Numbered from the stretch's first letter, positions 41,781-51,016 are shown. The stretch is 54,453 bases of DNA from an uncultured Saprospiraceae bacterium (GCA_937139495.1 CAKZQC010000038.1:1-54453), one strand, 5' to 3'. Made by a program: numbers and translations. The notes: a model not told the origin generated them from the letters alone.

Positions 41781-43070
41781 ATGGCAAGATACCATCTTTT
41801 TCGCAATAACGCTATTTTTACTGGATTGCTACTCTTGTTAGTTGTCGGAATAGCAGCCGTCGGCTGCTCTGACCCCAACCGTCGGATTCGCCCCGAAACC
41901 ATCAAACGAATGGCTATCAAAAATTTTCAAGAAAAAGGCATCAAACATATAGTAGATACCGCTGATGTTGGTGTTTTATTAATCAATAAAGGACCTATTG
42001 ACAAATGGTATGTTGCTTACAATAAAACTCAAACGCAGCCTGCTTTATTTTTGTATCACATTAGCAATGCCGATGAGAACCCTCATTTTTTGCCACTGAT
42101 GGGCAAAACAGAAGGTAAAATTCAGCACATTGATTTTGAAAATACAACGAATGATGACAATTATGAGCTGGCTGTAGAAATCCATTATGATTATGACATG
42201 GCTTATCAAGCACGAGAATTAGTCATAATTCGTAATCCTTTCAAAAATCCAGCAAGCGAAATTTTTTCGTTTCCCTACGAACAAGTTTGGGAAAGTATCG
42301 ACACGTTTGATACGGTTTATGGACTTCCCAACCACAAAAAACGGATTGAGAACATGGCTTCTTACGAGTTTTTTGATGGCTATATTTTGCTCAAGGGGAT
42401 TATCAACAAACGAAAAAATCACATTCTAGAGTACTTGTGGGACAAAACTACCCAACAGTTTGTATTGGTATTGGATGAAAACTATCATGAAGCAGACGAA
42501 GAAGCAGCACACGGACATGTTGCTAAACTCAAAGGCAACAAGATATTAGTCGAAGTTTTTTCGCACGAAGATAATTGTACTGCCTATATACTCGAAGACG
42601 AAAACGGTCATGTGATTGACATCGAAAAACGTATTCATGACGAATTGTTGTGTTCACCTGTGGCAGGCTTGTCCGACGATGGACATTATCTTATTTATAC
42701 CGACCAGCACCTCAATGCCGTTTGTTTATACGATATTGAACAACAAAAAAATAGAAAACTACTTTCTAATTTCAATACTTACGAAGGCGTTTCAGAACTC
42801 GTCTGGGCAAAAGGTAAAAACCCTCGTTTTGCGTATGTTACAGTCAATCACGAAGAAATATTGGACAACACCCAACTCTATATTTTCACGCTACTATCTG
42901 CCACAGGCGAGCTGATAGCCAAGCGCTACAAAGTGCCTATTTATTACCAATGTGATCTGGACGGTTACTGTGCCCCCAAGAAAGATTATCATTATCGTTT
43001 TGAGAACTACAATCAGTTCATTTATCGGACAGAAGCAACAGGCAACTGGAAAGGATTACGACTCAATTAG
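41781..43070 (+). CDS. Lipoprotein of unknown function
   Basis: A 429-residue lipoprotein: basic start, long hydrophobic stretch (11-26), lipobox AAVGC with Cys29. The mature part (30-429) is beta-rich with repeated strand patterns such as DNYELAVEIHYDYD, DGHYLIYTDQHLNAVCLYD and NPRFAYVTVNHEE, reminiscent of an irregular beta-propeller, but I do not recognise the family. Cysteines near the C-terminus (YYQCDLDGYCAPKK) could pair. It starts 20 bases from a divergent gene and is followed by a bidirectional terminator. Confidence 0.72.
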   Translation: MARYHLFRNNAIFTGLLLLLVVGIAAVGCSDPNRRIRPETIKRMAIKNFQEKGIKHIVDTADVGVLLINKGPIDKWYVAYNKTQTQPALFLYHISNADENPHFLPLMGKTEGKIQHIDFENTTNDDNYELAVEIHYDYDMAYQARELVIIRNPFKNPASEIFSFPYEQVWESIDTFDTVYGLPNHKKRIENMASYEFFDGYILLKGIINKRKNHILEYLWDKTTQQFVLVLDENYHEADEEAAHGHVAKLKGNKILVEVFSHEDNCTAYILEDENGHVIDIEKRIHDELLCSPVAGLSDDGHYLIYTDQHLNAVCLYDIEQQKNRKLLSNFNTYEGVSELVWAKGKNPRFAYVTVNHEEILDNTQLYIFTLLSATGELIAKRYKVPIYYQCDLDGYCAPKKDYHYRFENYNQFIYRTEATGNWKGLRLN

Positions 43071-43076
43071 ACAAAA

Positions 43077-43114
43077 AAACAGGCTATTTCCAATATATTG
43101 GAAATAGCCTGTTT
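43077..43114. terminator. Bidirectional terminator, perfect 38-bp palindrome
   Basis: Bases 43077-43095 are exactly complementary to 43096-43114. An A-run precedes it, giving a T-run on the minus strand, as expected for ending the prc transcript; it lies between two convergent genes and may stop both. A short direct repeat GTTTGCTACT x2 follows (43111-43130). Confidence 0.75.
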
Positions 43115-43146
43115 GCTACTGTTTGCTACTATTGACTCCTGTCAAT

Positions 43147-45297
43147 CTATTGCATATCTTGAATGATAAACAATACTTCTTCGATATAAGGATCTTTTTT
43201 TAGATTCTTGTGCCAGTTTTCTGTACTCTCTTTGCGTACTTCGTCCGACTCAATAGCTTCTTTATCTCCTGCTAGCACCGATACTTTGATCCCGTCTATT
43301 GTTTTGCTAATATCTTTATATTTTTCTGCTGCTTTGTCCAGTTTCTGCTGCTCCTCACGGAGTTCGGTCAAGTTAAGTGAATAATCGCTTTTGTCACGAA
43401 TTTCTTTCGACCACTTGGCACGCTCATCAATCAATGCAAACGTATTATTAGCAGCGACCCTATTTTTACTTTTTTTCTTGATTTTATCCATCTTCTTGAT
43501 TTCTCCTTTCTTGTAATAAACAGGCTCTATTTCTGTCCATTCCATCGGATACACCTCTTCTTTTTCACCTGTTTTTTGGTAGCTAAAGTTGCCTGGCAAA
43601 ACAATATCTGGAATCACTCCTTTGAGTTGTGTAGAACCTCCATTGACACGGAAGAATTTCTGAATGGTAATTTTCATAGCCCCCAATTCTCCATAATCTT
43701 TGAAGCGAGCAGGCACGTCTGAATCTAAGCTAAAGAAACGCTGAACCGTTCCCTTGCCAAACGTAGAAGCTGAAGTACCTACAATAACCGCTCTACCATA
43801 ATCCTGTAGGGCTGCCGCCATAATTTCCGAAGCAGATGCAGAAAACGGGTTGACCATAATCACCAATGGTCCATCATATAGTACACTTGGATCTCTGTCT
43901 TCGAGTGGATGCGGGCTACCTGTTCTACCTTTCACTTGTACGATTGGTCCTGTCTCAATAAACAAACCACTCATATCCACTACATCACGCAAAGAACCAC
44001 CTCCATTGAATCGCAAATCAATAACAATACCGTCAACTCCTTCTGCAATCAATTTTTGTACTTCTCTTTTTACATCTCTCGAACAACGTCTGCCACGAGG
44101 ATCTTTAAAATCGGCATAAAAACTAGGCAAATCAATCAATCCAATTTTAGATTTATTTTTACCATGTTGAATAATCGCCGATTTAGCATAACTTTCTTCC
44201 AATACAACTACATCACGTACAATTGGAATCACTGCAATAACACCACTTGATTTCTTGACAGTAAGGCGTACTTCAGACCCTTTGATGCCTCTAATCATTG
44301 GCAATACGTCATCCATTTTCATATCTACTACGTCAATGGCTTCTTCTTCTCCTTGCCCTACTTTGATAATCAAATCATTAACTTCTAGCTCTCCTTGTTT
44401 CCAAGAAGCTGACCCAGGTATGATTTTCATTACCTTGATATAGCCATCTTCTTGGCGCAATTGTGCTCCAATTCCTTCTAGCTTGCCAGAGATACGAATA
44501 TTGAAATTTTCTTTTTCGAGTGGTGGAAAATAACCTGTGTGCGGCTCTATTACATTAGATAATGTATTGATATACCCTGCTAGCTTATCTTCTCTATCGT
44601 CTTGGTTGATATTTTTTGACCATCTATCAAATTGCTTTTTAATTTTTTCTCTAGATTCTTTCTCTAGCTCGGCAATTGTTTTGATCGTTACTTTTTCTTC
44701 TTTGTTTTCTTGCTCGTCTTTGTCCTCTTCTTCCTCCGTTGCTTTTTCTTCGCCTTGTTTTTCTTGTTTAGATAGTTTGGACTCTACATCTAGTAGCACT
44801 CTATATTTGAGCATTTTTCTCCAACGATCATATAATTCATCTTCGTTTTTGGCGTAGTCGATTTTTTCATTGTTGGTTTCAAAAACTTCTTTTTTCTCAA
44901 AATCAAATGGCTTGTCTAATATCTCGGCATAAAATTTTTGAGCATTTTTGATACGTTCATCTCTAATTTCATGAAACTTGTCAAAGAACGTAAAATCTCT
45001 TTTGAGTGCATCGTTATCAAATTCGTTGCGATGCTGCAAGAATAAATCAATGTCCTCTTGCAAGAAAAATCGCTTGCCGTTGTCCATACGTTCCAAATAA
45101 ACATCAAAGACCTTCTGAGATAGAGCATCATCAAATTTGGCTGGAGCATAATGATAAAATTCCAAACTCTGAACCACTACATCCATCAAAAGAGATTCTC
45201 TATTGGGATAATCGGGGTCGGGGCTATTTGATTGAAAGGCAGCTAGTCCGATGCACAGCGCAGCTAAACCGACTATTTTTTTCTTTGTAAATTTCAT
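43147..45297 (-). CDS. prc: Tail-specific (C-terminal processing) protease
   Basis: A 716-residue S41A protease related to E. coli Prc. N-terminal hydrophobic signal/anchor (8-20), a helical N domain (about 35-265; LLMDVVVQSLEFYHYAP, MDNGKRFFLQEDID), a PDZ domain (about 265-355; GKLEGIGAQLRQEDGYIKVMKI), the peptidase core with VNPFSASASEIMAAALQDYGRA (nucleophile Ser488) and ASTFGKGTVQRFFSL (base Lys515), and a C-terminal DUF3340-like region (about 590-716). An Asp/Glu/Lys-rich insert (about 174-205) interrupts the N domain and is probably disordered. It degrades or trims exported proteins in the periplasm, possibly including envelope proteins encoded nearby. Confidence 0.9.
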   Translation of the reverse strand: MKFTKKKIVGLAALCIGLAAFQSNSPDPDYPNRESLLMDVVVQSLEFYHYAPAKFDDALSQKVFDVYLERMDNGKRFFLQEDIDLFLQHRNEFDNDALKRDFTFFDKFHEIRDERIKNAQKFYAEILDKPFDFEKKEVFETNNEKIDYAKNEDELYDRWRKMLKYRVLLDVESKLSKQEKQGEEKATEEEEDKDEQENKEEKVTIKTIAELEKESREKIKKQFDRWSKNINQDDREDKLAGYINTLSNVIEPHTGYFPPLEKENFNIRISGKLEGIGAQLRQEDGYIKVMKIIPGSASWKQGELEVNDLIIKVGQGEEEAIDVVDMKMDDVLPMIRGIKGSEVRLTVKKSSGVIAVIPIVRDVVVLEESYAKSAIIQHGKNKSKIGLIDLPSFYADFKDPRGRRCSRDVKREVQKLIAEGVDGIVIDLRFNGGGSLRDVVDMSGLFIETGPIVQVKGRTGSPHPLEDRDPSVLYDGPLVIMVNPFSASASEIMAAALQDYGRAVIVGTSASTFGKGTVQRFFSLDSDVPARFKDYGELGAMKITIQKFFRVNGGSTQLKGVIPDIVLPGNFSYQKTGEKEEVYPMEWTEIEPVYYKKGEIKKMDKIKKKSKNRVAANNTFALIDERAKWSKEIRDKSDYSLNLTELREEQQKLDKAAEKYKDISKTIDGIKVSVLAGDKEAIESDEVRKESTENWHKNLKKDPYIEEVLFIIQDMQ

Positions 45298-45770
45298 ATA
45301 TAATTAGATTAATAGTGTAAAAAGGAGTTCTAGTAATAAAAGTAACAGGTATTCTTGAAAAAAAGTCTTTAGTCGGCTATTTTATTAAAAAAGCAATACT
45401 TCCAGTACCAATTCTAATTAAAGTAAGCACATTTTTGTACCATTTATTAGCAATAGCTCTAAACTGCCAAATGCTTTAACTTTATTTAACAATAAACAGA
45501 CAAAAATCTATATAGATTCTGCTATCTTGGTTTGCTTTTGGCAGCAGCCAACAGGTTTTATACTTAGAGCATGTCTAAATTTATACTAGTTTGTAATTTG
45601 AAAAGTCTTTTCCTGTTATATTTTACCTATTTTTTGCTGCATAGTTAAGGCTATGCAGCAAAAAAGGAGGTTTATTTAACAAAAAAATCCTACACAAATT
45701 ATCAAAAACTATAATTTTAGACACGCTCTTACAAACAACGAATCAAAAACATTACCAAAAAACAATAAAC
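45298..45770. other. 473-bp intergenic region with a MITE-like element
   Basis: Bases 45298-45563 are AT-rich and I see no gene, RNA or clear promoter for the leftward prc gene. Bases 45567-45728 are a MITE-like element described separately, ending 42 bases before the DUF4286 start. Confidence 0.6.
45567..45728. mobile_element. 162-bp MITE-like element with TTA target duplication
   Basis: Ends GAGCATGTCTAAA (45567) and its near complement TTTAGACACGCTC (to 45728) differ by one base, and TTA flanks both sides (45564-45566 and 45729-45731). A perfect 15-bp hairpin with 6-base loop sits inside (45630-45644 with 45651-45665). No coding frame. A 3-bp T-N-A duplication is typical of the IS1031 group of the IS5 family, so a non-autonomous relative of such an element is likely. 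Confidence 0.75.
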
Positions 45771-46076
45771 ATGATTATCTACAATGTTACCGTTAAGATA
45801 AATCTTGATGCACATGATGAATGGTTGCTATGGATGCAAGAAACACATATACCTGATGTCATGAATACAGGCTTGTTCGAATCCTACAAAATGGCTCGTA
45901 TATTGGGACATGACGAGAGCGATGGCATTACCTATGCCACCCAATTTGAATGCCCTGACATGAAAACACTACAATTGTACTCTACCAAACACGCTCCTCA
46001 ACTGCAGGAGGACGTTAAGAAGCGATTCCCTGATAAGTTTGTCGCTTTCCGTACACTAATGGAAGTGGTCGGATAA
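45771..46076 (+). CDS. DUF4286 family protein
   Basis: A 101-residue cytoplasmic protein with an ABM/DUF4286-like ferredoxin fold: IIYNVTVKINLDAHDEWLLWMQETHIPDVMNTGLFESYK, then YATQFECPDMKTLQLYSTKHAPQLQEDVKKRFPDKFVAFRTLMEVV. The conserved W-x2-WM-x2-HIP and C-terminal AFRT are diagnostic. Function is not known; the fold is shared with antibiotic-biosynthesis monooxygenases and small stress proteins. Transcribed alone, ending at a bidirectional terminator shared with glpD; the MITE-like element lies just upstream and may affect its promoter. Confidence 0.85.
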   Translation: MIIYNVTVKINLDAHDEWLLWMQETHIPDVMNTGLFESYKMARILGHDESDGITYATQFECPDMKTLQLYSTKHAPQLQEDVKKRFPDKFVAFRTLMEVVG

Positions 46077-46080
46077 ACCA

Positions 46081-46121
46081 AAAAATCCTAGTAGAAACTT
46101 ATTTTCTACTAGGATTTTTTT
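46081..46121. terminator. Bidirectional intrinsic terminator
   Basis: A 17-bp perfect stem (46081-46097 with 46103-46119) with A-run on the left and T-run on the right, between the convergent DUF4286 and glpD genes. Confidence 0.85.
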
Positions 46122-46138
46122 CTTGGTGTGCTAGCAAC

Positions 46139-47803
46139 TTATTTTTTGAAGTGTACCACATGCTGATACTCCTTCTCAAACGCTTTGATTTCGGCAGCTT
46201 TACGCTCCTCTGACCAGTTCAATTCTTTAGCCATCAAATCCGCTACAAAGGGATACCATTTAGCCAAACTAGGTCGTTCGAAATACAATCTTCCTGTACG
46301 TCGAATCAAGTAATCGGACAGCCCAGCTGTCATTTCATGGTGCATACTATACCAAACTTCTGCCGCTTGGATACGTTCTGCGGGATCCGAATAATCAGCC
46401 GCCAATTCGTAGGCTTTATTAATAATCAAATCGGTATTGGTTCCATATTTATAAACCAAACTTTTGATATACTCTTGTGGTACTTCGATTTGTTTGGCTA
46501 GACCAGTTGCTCTATAAATATATTCGTGAATGGCATTGGGATTCGCATCAAAATCACCACCTGTTAGCTTTAGCGTTTTAGTTTTGGAATCCACATGACT
46601 ACGCTTACGCATTGTCTTATACACAAAATTGACGACTCTCTCTGCCATTTTTCTATAACCTGTTAGTTTACCGCCAGCTATAGAAATCAAGCCTGTTTCC
46701 GAATAAAAAATTTCATCTTTTCTGGATAATTCCGAAGGCGATTTGCCATCTTGATGAATCAAAGGACGCAATCCCGCCCAACTTGATTCGATATCCGCAA
46801 TATTCAGTTTAGCCGTCGGAAACATATAATTAGTAGCTTCCAGTATATATTCCGCATCTTCGCGAGTCGTCTGCGGATTATCAATTTTCTTGTCAAAGAA
46901 CGTATCCGTAGTTCCAATATAAGTAATCTCCCCTCTTGGTATCGCAAAACACATTCGGCTATCTTTATTTACATCAAAATAGACAGACTGCTGGAGTGGC
47001 AACTTGGCGTGTGGCACCACAATATGTACGCCTTTAGTCAAATGTAATTTTTTGCCAATCACGCCTTCCTTGTCCTTGCTGCGTACGGTATCTACCCAAG
47101 GACCAGTTGCATTGACGATTCTTTTGGCTTTGATTATAATGCTTTTGCCTGTCAGTTCGTCCTTCGCAACGACACTTTTTACGTAGCCATTTTCTTTGTA
47201 TTCAAATTCGGTTGCCCCAATATGATTAAGAATGGTAGCACCATGAGCAACAGCAGTTTTGATATTCTCAATCGTAAGGCGAGCATCGTCGGTGCGGTAT
47301 TCGTAATACAAACCACCACCCAACAGCACATCGGTGCGCAAGAGGGGTTCCAAGTCCGCTACAATTTGCTTTTCTACCATTTGGCGGCGCTCTTCTTTCT
47401 CTACTTTCGCCAATCGGTCATACACCCAAAGCCCGATAGAGCTGAGTCGCTTGCCCAGTGAGCCATTTTCTACGATAGGCAATAGCATTTTTTCAGGAAG
47501 AACGACATGACGAGCATTCTCATGTACAATCGCACGCTCTACGCCTACTTCGTGTACCAAACCAAATTCAAATTGCTTCAAATAACGCAATCCTCCGTGT
47601 ATCAATTTAGTAGAACGGCTGGAAGTCCCCCAAGCAAAATCTTTCTTTTCGATCAATGCGGTTTTCAATCCTCTAGTACTAGCATCTAAGGCAATACCTG
47701 CCCCTGTGATGCCACCACCAATTACGAGCAAATCGAACTCTTGGGTTGCTAATTGTTCTATTATCTGCGGTCTATTTTTTGCCGAAAAATGTGGCTCTGC
47801 CAT
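46139..47803 (-). CDS. glpD: FAD-dependent glycerol-3-phosphate dehydrogenase
   Basis: A 554-residue membrane-associated flavoenzyme oxidising sn-glycerol 3-phosphate to dihydroxyacetone phosphate and passing electrons to quinone. The FAD dinucleotide motif is VIGGGITGAGIALD (27-40); the family motif WGTSSRSTKLIHGGLRYL follows (about 57-75); ATGPWVDTVR and SIAGGKLTGYRKMAERV mark the substrate side; a C-terminal DAO_C-like helical domain (about 400-540) completes it. Length and order are those of GlpD. No glpK or glpF lies nearby. A consensus promoter and an operator-like palindrome are upstream. Confidence 0.94.
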   Translation of the reverse strand: MAEPHFSAKNRPQIIEQLATQEFDLLVIGGGITGAGIALDASTRGLKTALIEKKDFAWGTSSRSTKLIHGGLRYLKQFEFGLVHEVGVERAIVHENARHVVLPEKMLLPIVENGSLGKRLSSIGLWVYDRLAKVEKEERRQMVEKQIVADLEPLLRTDVLLGGGLYYEYRTDDARLTIENIKTAVAHGATILNHIGATEFEYKENGYVKSVVAKDELTGKSIIIKAKRIVNATGPWVDTVRSKDKEGVIGKKLHLTKGVHIVVPHAKLPLQQSVYFDVNKDSRMCFAIPRGEITYIGTTDTFFDKKIDNPQTTREDAEYILEATNYMFPTAKLNIADIESSWAGLRPLIHQDGKSPSELSRKDEIFYSETGLISIAGGKLTGYRKMAERVVNFVYKTMRKRSHVDSKTKTLKLTGGDFDANPNAIHEYIYRATGLAKQIEVPQEYIKSLVYKYGTNTDLIINKAYELAADYSDPAERIQAAEVWYSMHHEMTAGLSDYLIRRTGRLYFERPSLAKWYPFVADLMAKELNWSEERKAAEIKAFEKEYQHVVHFKK

Positions 47804-47858
47804 GTTATATTATTCTAATAAATCGTCTAAAACGATTCTGTATTTGTAAATAAAAATT

Positions 47859-47873
47859 AACTAACGGTTAGTT
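47859..47873. promoter_or_regulatory. Operator-like palindrome at the glpD start site
   Basis: AACTAAC-G-GTTAGTT has perfect 7-bp arms and lies just downstream of the -7 box, over the expected transcription start of glpD. The ACTAAC/GTTAGT form is common in TetR-family operators; the regulator is not encoded in the window. Confidence 0.5.
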
Positions 47874-47879
47874 TAAGCT

Positions 47880-47911
47880 CAAAGTTAATCATTTGCTTGA
47901 TTATAAAACAA
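47880..47911 (-). promoter_or_regulatory. Bacteroidota-type promoter of glpD
   Basis: On the minus strand TTG (47911-47909) is followed after 21 bases by TAACTTTG (47887-47880), matching the phylum consensus. Start near 47873 gives a 70-base leader and overlaps the 47859-47873 palindrome. Confidence 0.55.
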
Positions 47912-47946
47912 CTAGAACTAAATAATGTTGGAGTTACCAACACAAA

Positions 47947-47976
47947 ATGGTGAACACTCCTCAGAGTATTCACCAT
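47947..47976 (-). terminator. Terminator of the PNPOx-family gene
   Basis: A 13-bp stem (47947-47959 with 47964-47976, one G-U pair) with a 4-base loop; on the minus strand T residues follow. It lies 36 bases after the stop of the minus-strand gene at 48012. Confidence 0.65.
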
Positions 47977-48011
47977 CAGTATTATTTTTTTGATTGATTG
48001 AGCTATAGCTT

Positions 48012-48512
48012 TTAGACAATCAAATCACCTTCTTCTCCTAGATCGGGTTGATCTCCAGTAACTGCCCCTACTCCTAACTTGAACAATGCTACTAGCTTGC
48101 CGTTTTGGGTATCCCAATAATGAGCATCTGTTGGCTGAATTTTGATGGCACTTGCATTCGGGTCATCTACTCCATCGAACCAGTTATCATCTGCCTTGCT
48201 ATACAATTCTTTAATAATTTTTTTGTCGGTATGAATCGTCGCATTTCCGTACACGGTCATGAACTCCATATTGTTAGGCTGAGAGTAAATCAACTGTGCT
48301 TTACCTTCTTTTTGTATGTATTTGTTATGTTCGCTATCTCTACCACTCAAAAACCAAATATTACCTTCCTCATCTACTTTCTTCGTGGACATTGGAATAG
48401 TATGAAAAGGTTCCGATTGGAGATAAGTCGCCATCATTGCAAAATTGATTGAATTTGCTAATTTCTTTAGTTTATCTATCGCAGCTTTGTTGCTCAAATT
48501 TTTGGTACTCAT
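48012..48512 (-). CDS. Pyridoxamine 5'-phosphate oxidase-family protein
   Basis: A 166-residue split-barrel flavin-binding protein of the general-stress-protein-26 type: IDKLKKLANSINFAMMATYLQSEPFHTIPMSTKKVDEEGNIWFLSG, then AQLIYSQPNNMEFMTVYGNATI and the C-terminal DAHYWDTQNG motif. It should bind FMN or F420-like flavins, but a specific substrate is unknown and it is not the biosynthetic PdxH. Expressed alone. Members are often induced under stress; no regulatory signal was identified here. Confidence 0.83.
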   Translation of the reverse strand: MSTKNLSNKAAIDKLKKLANSINFAMMATYLQSEPFHTIPMSTKKVDEEGNIWFLSGRDSEHNKYIQKEGKAQLIYSQPNNMEFMTVYGNATIHTDKKIIKELYSKADDNWFDGVDDPNASAIKIQPTDAHYWDTQNGKLVALFKLGVGAVTGDQPDLGEEGDLIV

Positions 48513-48669
48513 TATCGTTATTTTTTTTTAGAATTGTTTAATTTTTTTTTTACAAAGACTCATTTTTCATCAAAGCCTTCCTCATATAAATAGAATAAGT
48601 AGGTATTTTGTTTGGTAATATTGCAAAAAATATCTTTTATCTTTTTTCAACACTACCTACTTAAATAAT

Positions 48670-48702
48670 ATAGCCCCTCAAAAATAATTTCTGAGGGGCT
48701 AT
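48670..48702 (-). terminator. Terminator of the TPR gene
   Basis: ATAGCCCCTCA (48670-48680) pairs exactly with TGAGGGGCTAT (48692-48702), an unusually GC-rich stem for this window, 26 bases after the minus-strand stop at 48728. Confidence 0.7.
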
Positions 48703-48727
48703 GTTTTACCGTTTATAATGGCTTCTT

Positions 48728-49663
48728 TTATTTCACGAAAGCAGGATTAATTTCCACTGCTTTTTGTATCAATGCTCGTTCATCATTTTCACAAATTTTT
48801 TGATGTTTTTTAGGTATATCCGAACGCATTTCCTTGCAAGCACAATAGCGAATCATAAGCTCATCATGCTCCATAATTACAGCCATTTTCTTTTTATCAA
48901 AAGGCATTAGAGCGTACATCGCTCCCAATCGTTCAAATAATGGGGCTTCTTTATTTTCGAAAACTTGCAGAGCATTTGCATCTTGCTCATCTAGTTCGTT
49001 ACTCATGTTTTTGGTAGTAAATACAAAATGCAACGAAATAATAGCGGTATCATTGGCATAACGCCCGTACCAACGTTCTGCAAAACCTACATTCCGACGC
49101 TTATCTGCTTCAAAAGGTACGCCCTTTTCATTGATGATATTACGAGCAATAATATGCTGCTCATCTACCGTGTTGACAATATAACTAATGTGTTTAATCG
49201 GATTGGTCAAGTAATCAGCGTTTAATTTTCTGTTCCTAATAAGATAAGGCCACAAACAAGCATCTTTTAACTCCAAAGCAAATCCTAAATTTTCAGGAAA
49301 AGCAGCCACCGCATCAGCACTTACTCTATACGCATTCGCAAAATCTTTTTTGCGAAGATACAACCGAGTTAGCTTAATTATTGCATTATCATTGGCATGG
49401 ATACTTTTGTTGTATTCCATTGTTTTTTCGTAAAAATAGATGGCAGAATCTGCCTTTTGAGATAAATCATAACATTGTCCCAAATAATACTGTGCCGTTG
49501 TTTTGTGTGGCGATAACTCATCGTAGGCTTTAAAAAAATGGATAGCTTTCGAGTACTCTTTAGCATCAAAAGCAGCCACACCATTTCGCCAATATTCAGT
49601 TGCAGACTGAGCCTGCATACTATTAAAAGTCATCAATAACAAACAACACAAAAGTAACTTCAT
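48728..49663 (-). CDS. Secreted TPR protein of unknown function
   Basis: A 311-residue exported protein: signal peptide 1-18 (ending SMQAQ), TPR units at about 22-130 (TEYWRNGVAAFDAKEYSKAIHFFKAYDELSPH, TAQYYLGQCYDLSQKADSAIYFYEKTMEYN, IIKLTRLYLRKKDFANAYRVSADAV) and a C-terminal region (150-311) with no recognised fold but two CxC/CN Cys near 277-293. Presumably periplasmic. A TAATTTTG box (minus strand, 49715-49708) lies 45 bases upstream without a spaced TTG. Confidence 0.75.
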   Translation of the reverse strand: MKLLLCCLLLMTFNSMQAQSATEYWRNGVAAFDAKEYSKAIHFFKAYDELSPHKTTAQYYLGQCYDLSQKADSAIYFYEKTMEYNKSIHANDNAIIKLTRLYLRKKDFANAYRVSADAVAAFPENLGFALELKDACLWPYLIRNRKLNADYLTNPIKHISYIVNTVDEQHIIARNIINEKGVPFEADKRRNVGFAERWYGRYANDTAIISLHFVFTTKNMSNELDEQDANALQVFENKEAPLFERLGAMYALMPFDKKKMAVIMEHDELMIRYCACKEMRSDIPKKHQKICENDERALIQKAVEINPAFVK

Positions 49664-49801
49664 CTCTAATTTATTAGTAATAAAAATCTGAACACTCTGG
49701 CACTAACCAAAATTAATGCCAGTTAAATTCAGGCTTGGAATAACACCACAATATACTAAAAACCAACTACTTATTCGCACATAGATTATACTAGTCTCGT
49801 A

Positions 49802-51016
49802 CTAGCGGCATCGGTAATACCCACATTTGAGGTAAGCACCTTGCTCAAACCCAATCGGGTGATCCACGTCGTGTCCTGTTTTTTCTAGTAATACAAAGCG
49901 CTGTGGACTTTCGTCCAATTTCTGCTCCACTGCTGCAAAGAAAGCTTCTGCTGTGATGCGAGCCGTACAAGAAGCTAACACCAATAAGCCACCTTTGTTG
50001 ACTAATGCCGTCCCTAAAGCAGCTAAACGTTGATAACTATTCAAAGCTCCAGCTACTTCGTCTTCCTTCTTCGCAAAAGAGGGCGGGTCTATCACTACGA
50101 TATCAAATTTCTTTTGTTGATGTTTTAGCTTTTCGAGTCCTTCAAAAGCATCTGCTGGCAACAATATATGTTTGCCATTGTGAGGATTGAGTGCGGCATT
50201 TTCTTTAGCCATTCCTAGAGCTTTGGCACTAATATCCAAGCTCGTTACTTCGGTAGCTCCTTGAGCTAATGCGTGTACGGAGAATCCTCCTGCATAGGCA
50301 AATACATCTAACATTGTTTTCCCTTTTGCTAGTGTTCCTACTTTGAGGCGATTGTGTCGATGATCCAAAAAGTACCCTGTCTTATGTCCCTGTATAACAT
50401 TGGCAGCGAACAATAATCCATGCTCTCTAAATATAATCACTTCGTTTTCTAATGTTCCATGAAGTATCTTCCCATCATACAAATCCAAGTCGTTTTCTTC
50501 TTTTTGCAAATTTCGGCTCAACCGAAGTATAATAGTTTTGCTTTGGCTAATTGCCAATAAAGCAGGCAAAAAGTGATGGAGATAAGGATACCAGATACTG
50601 GAATACAACTTCACGACCAATATGGTATCATATACATCTGCAATCAAGCTAGGAAGACCATCGTTTTCGCCATAAATCAAGCGGTAACTATTAGTGTCTG
50701 TTTCTAGCAGAGATTTTCTTTTGTCGAACGCCGCTTGTATCTTTTGTTCAAACCAATCGGCATCTATATTTGCCGATTGATGCACCTGCAATACTTTGAT
50801 ACGGATTGGCGAGTTAGGGTCATAGAGTCCACACGCCAAAAACTTATTTTTTTTATTATCAAAAATAATAGCCAAATCACCTGCCTTACCTTCTTTATTT
50901 TGTTTTACAATCCCGCCGTCAAATATCCAAGGGTGTCCTTTTTTGACCATGCGTTCCGCCGCTGGCTTGAGCCGAATAGCAATTCGATTAACTGGTTTGT
51001 CAGAAAAATGCAACAT
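49802..51016 (-). CDS. rlmI: 23S rRNA m5C methyltransferase RlmI-type
   Basis: A 404-residue class I SAM methyltransferase with an N-terminal PUA domain (about 15-95; AERMVKKGHPWIFDGGIVK) and a C-terminal Rossmann fold (GKTMLDVFAYAGGFSVHALAQGA, EVTSLDISAKALG, DIVVIDPPSFAKKEDEV, LASCTARI). The order and the KTGYFLDHRHNR motif fit RlmI, which methylates a cytosine of 23S rRNA; the exact position cannot be told from sequence. The ATG at 51016 (MLHFSDKPVNR) is chosen because RlmI starts there; an in-frame ATG 24 codons upstream (51088) is possible. Divergent from the phosphoesterase gene. Confidence 0.88.
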   Translation of the reverse strand: MLHFSDKPVNRIAIRLKPAAERMVKKGHPWIFDGGIVKQNKEGKAGDLAIIFDNKKNKFLACGLYDPNSPIRIKVLQVHQSANIDADWFEQKIQAAFDKRKSLLETDTNSYRLIYGENDGLPSLIADVYDTILVVKLYSSIWYPYLHHFLPALLAISQSKTIILRLSRNLQKEENDLDLYDGKILHGTLENEVIIFREHGLLFAANVIQGHKTGYFLDHRHNRLKVGTLAKGKTMLDVFAYAGGFSVHALAQGATEVTSLDISAKALGMAKENAALNPHNGKHILLPADAFEGLEKLKHQQKKFDIVVIDPPSFAKKEDEVAGALNSYQRLAALGTALVNKGGLLVLASCTARITAEAFFAAVEQKLDESPQRFVLLEKTGHDVDHPIGFEQGAYLKCGYYRCR

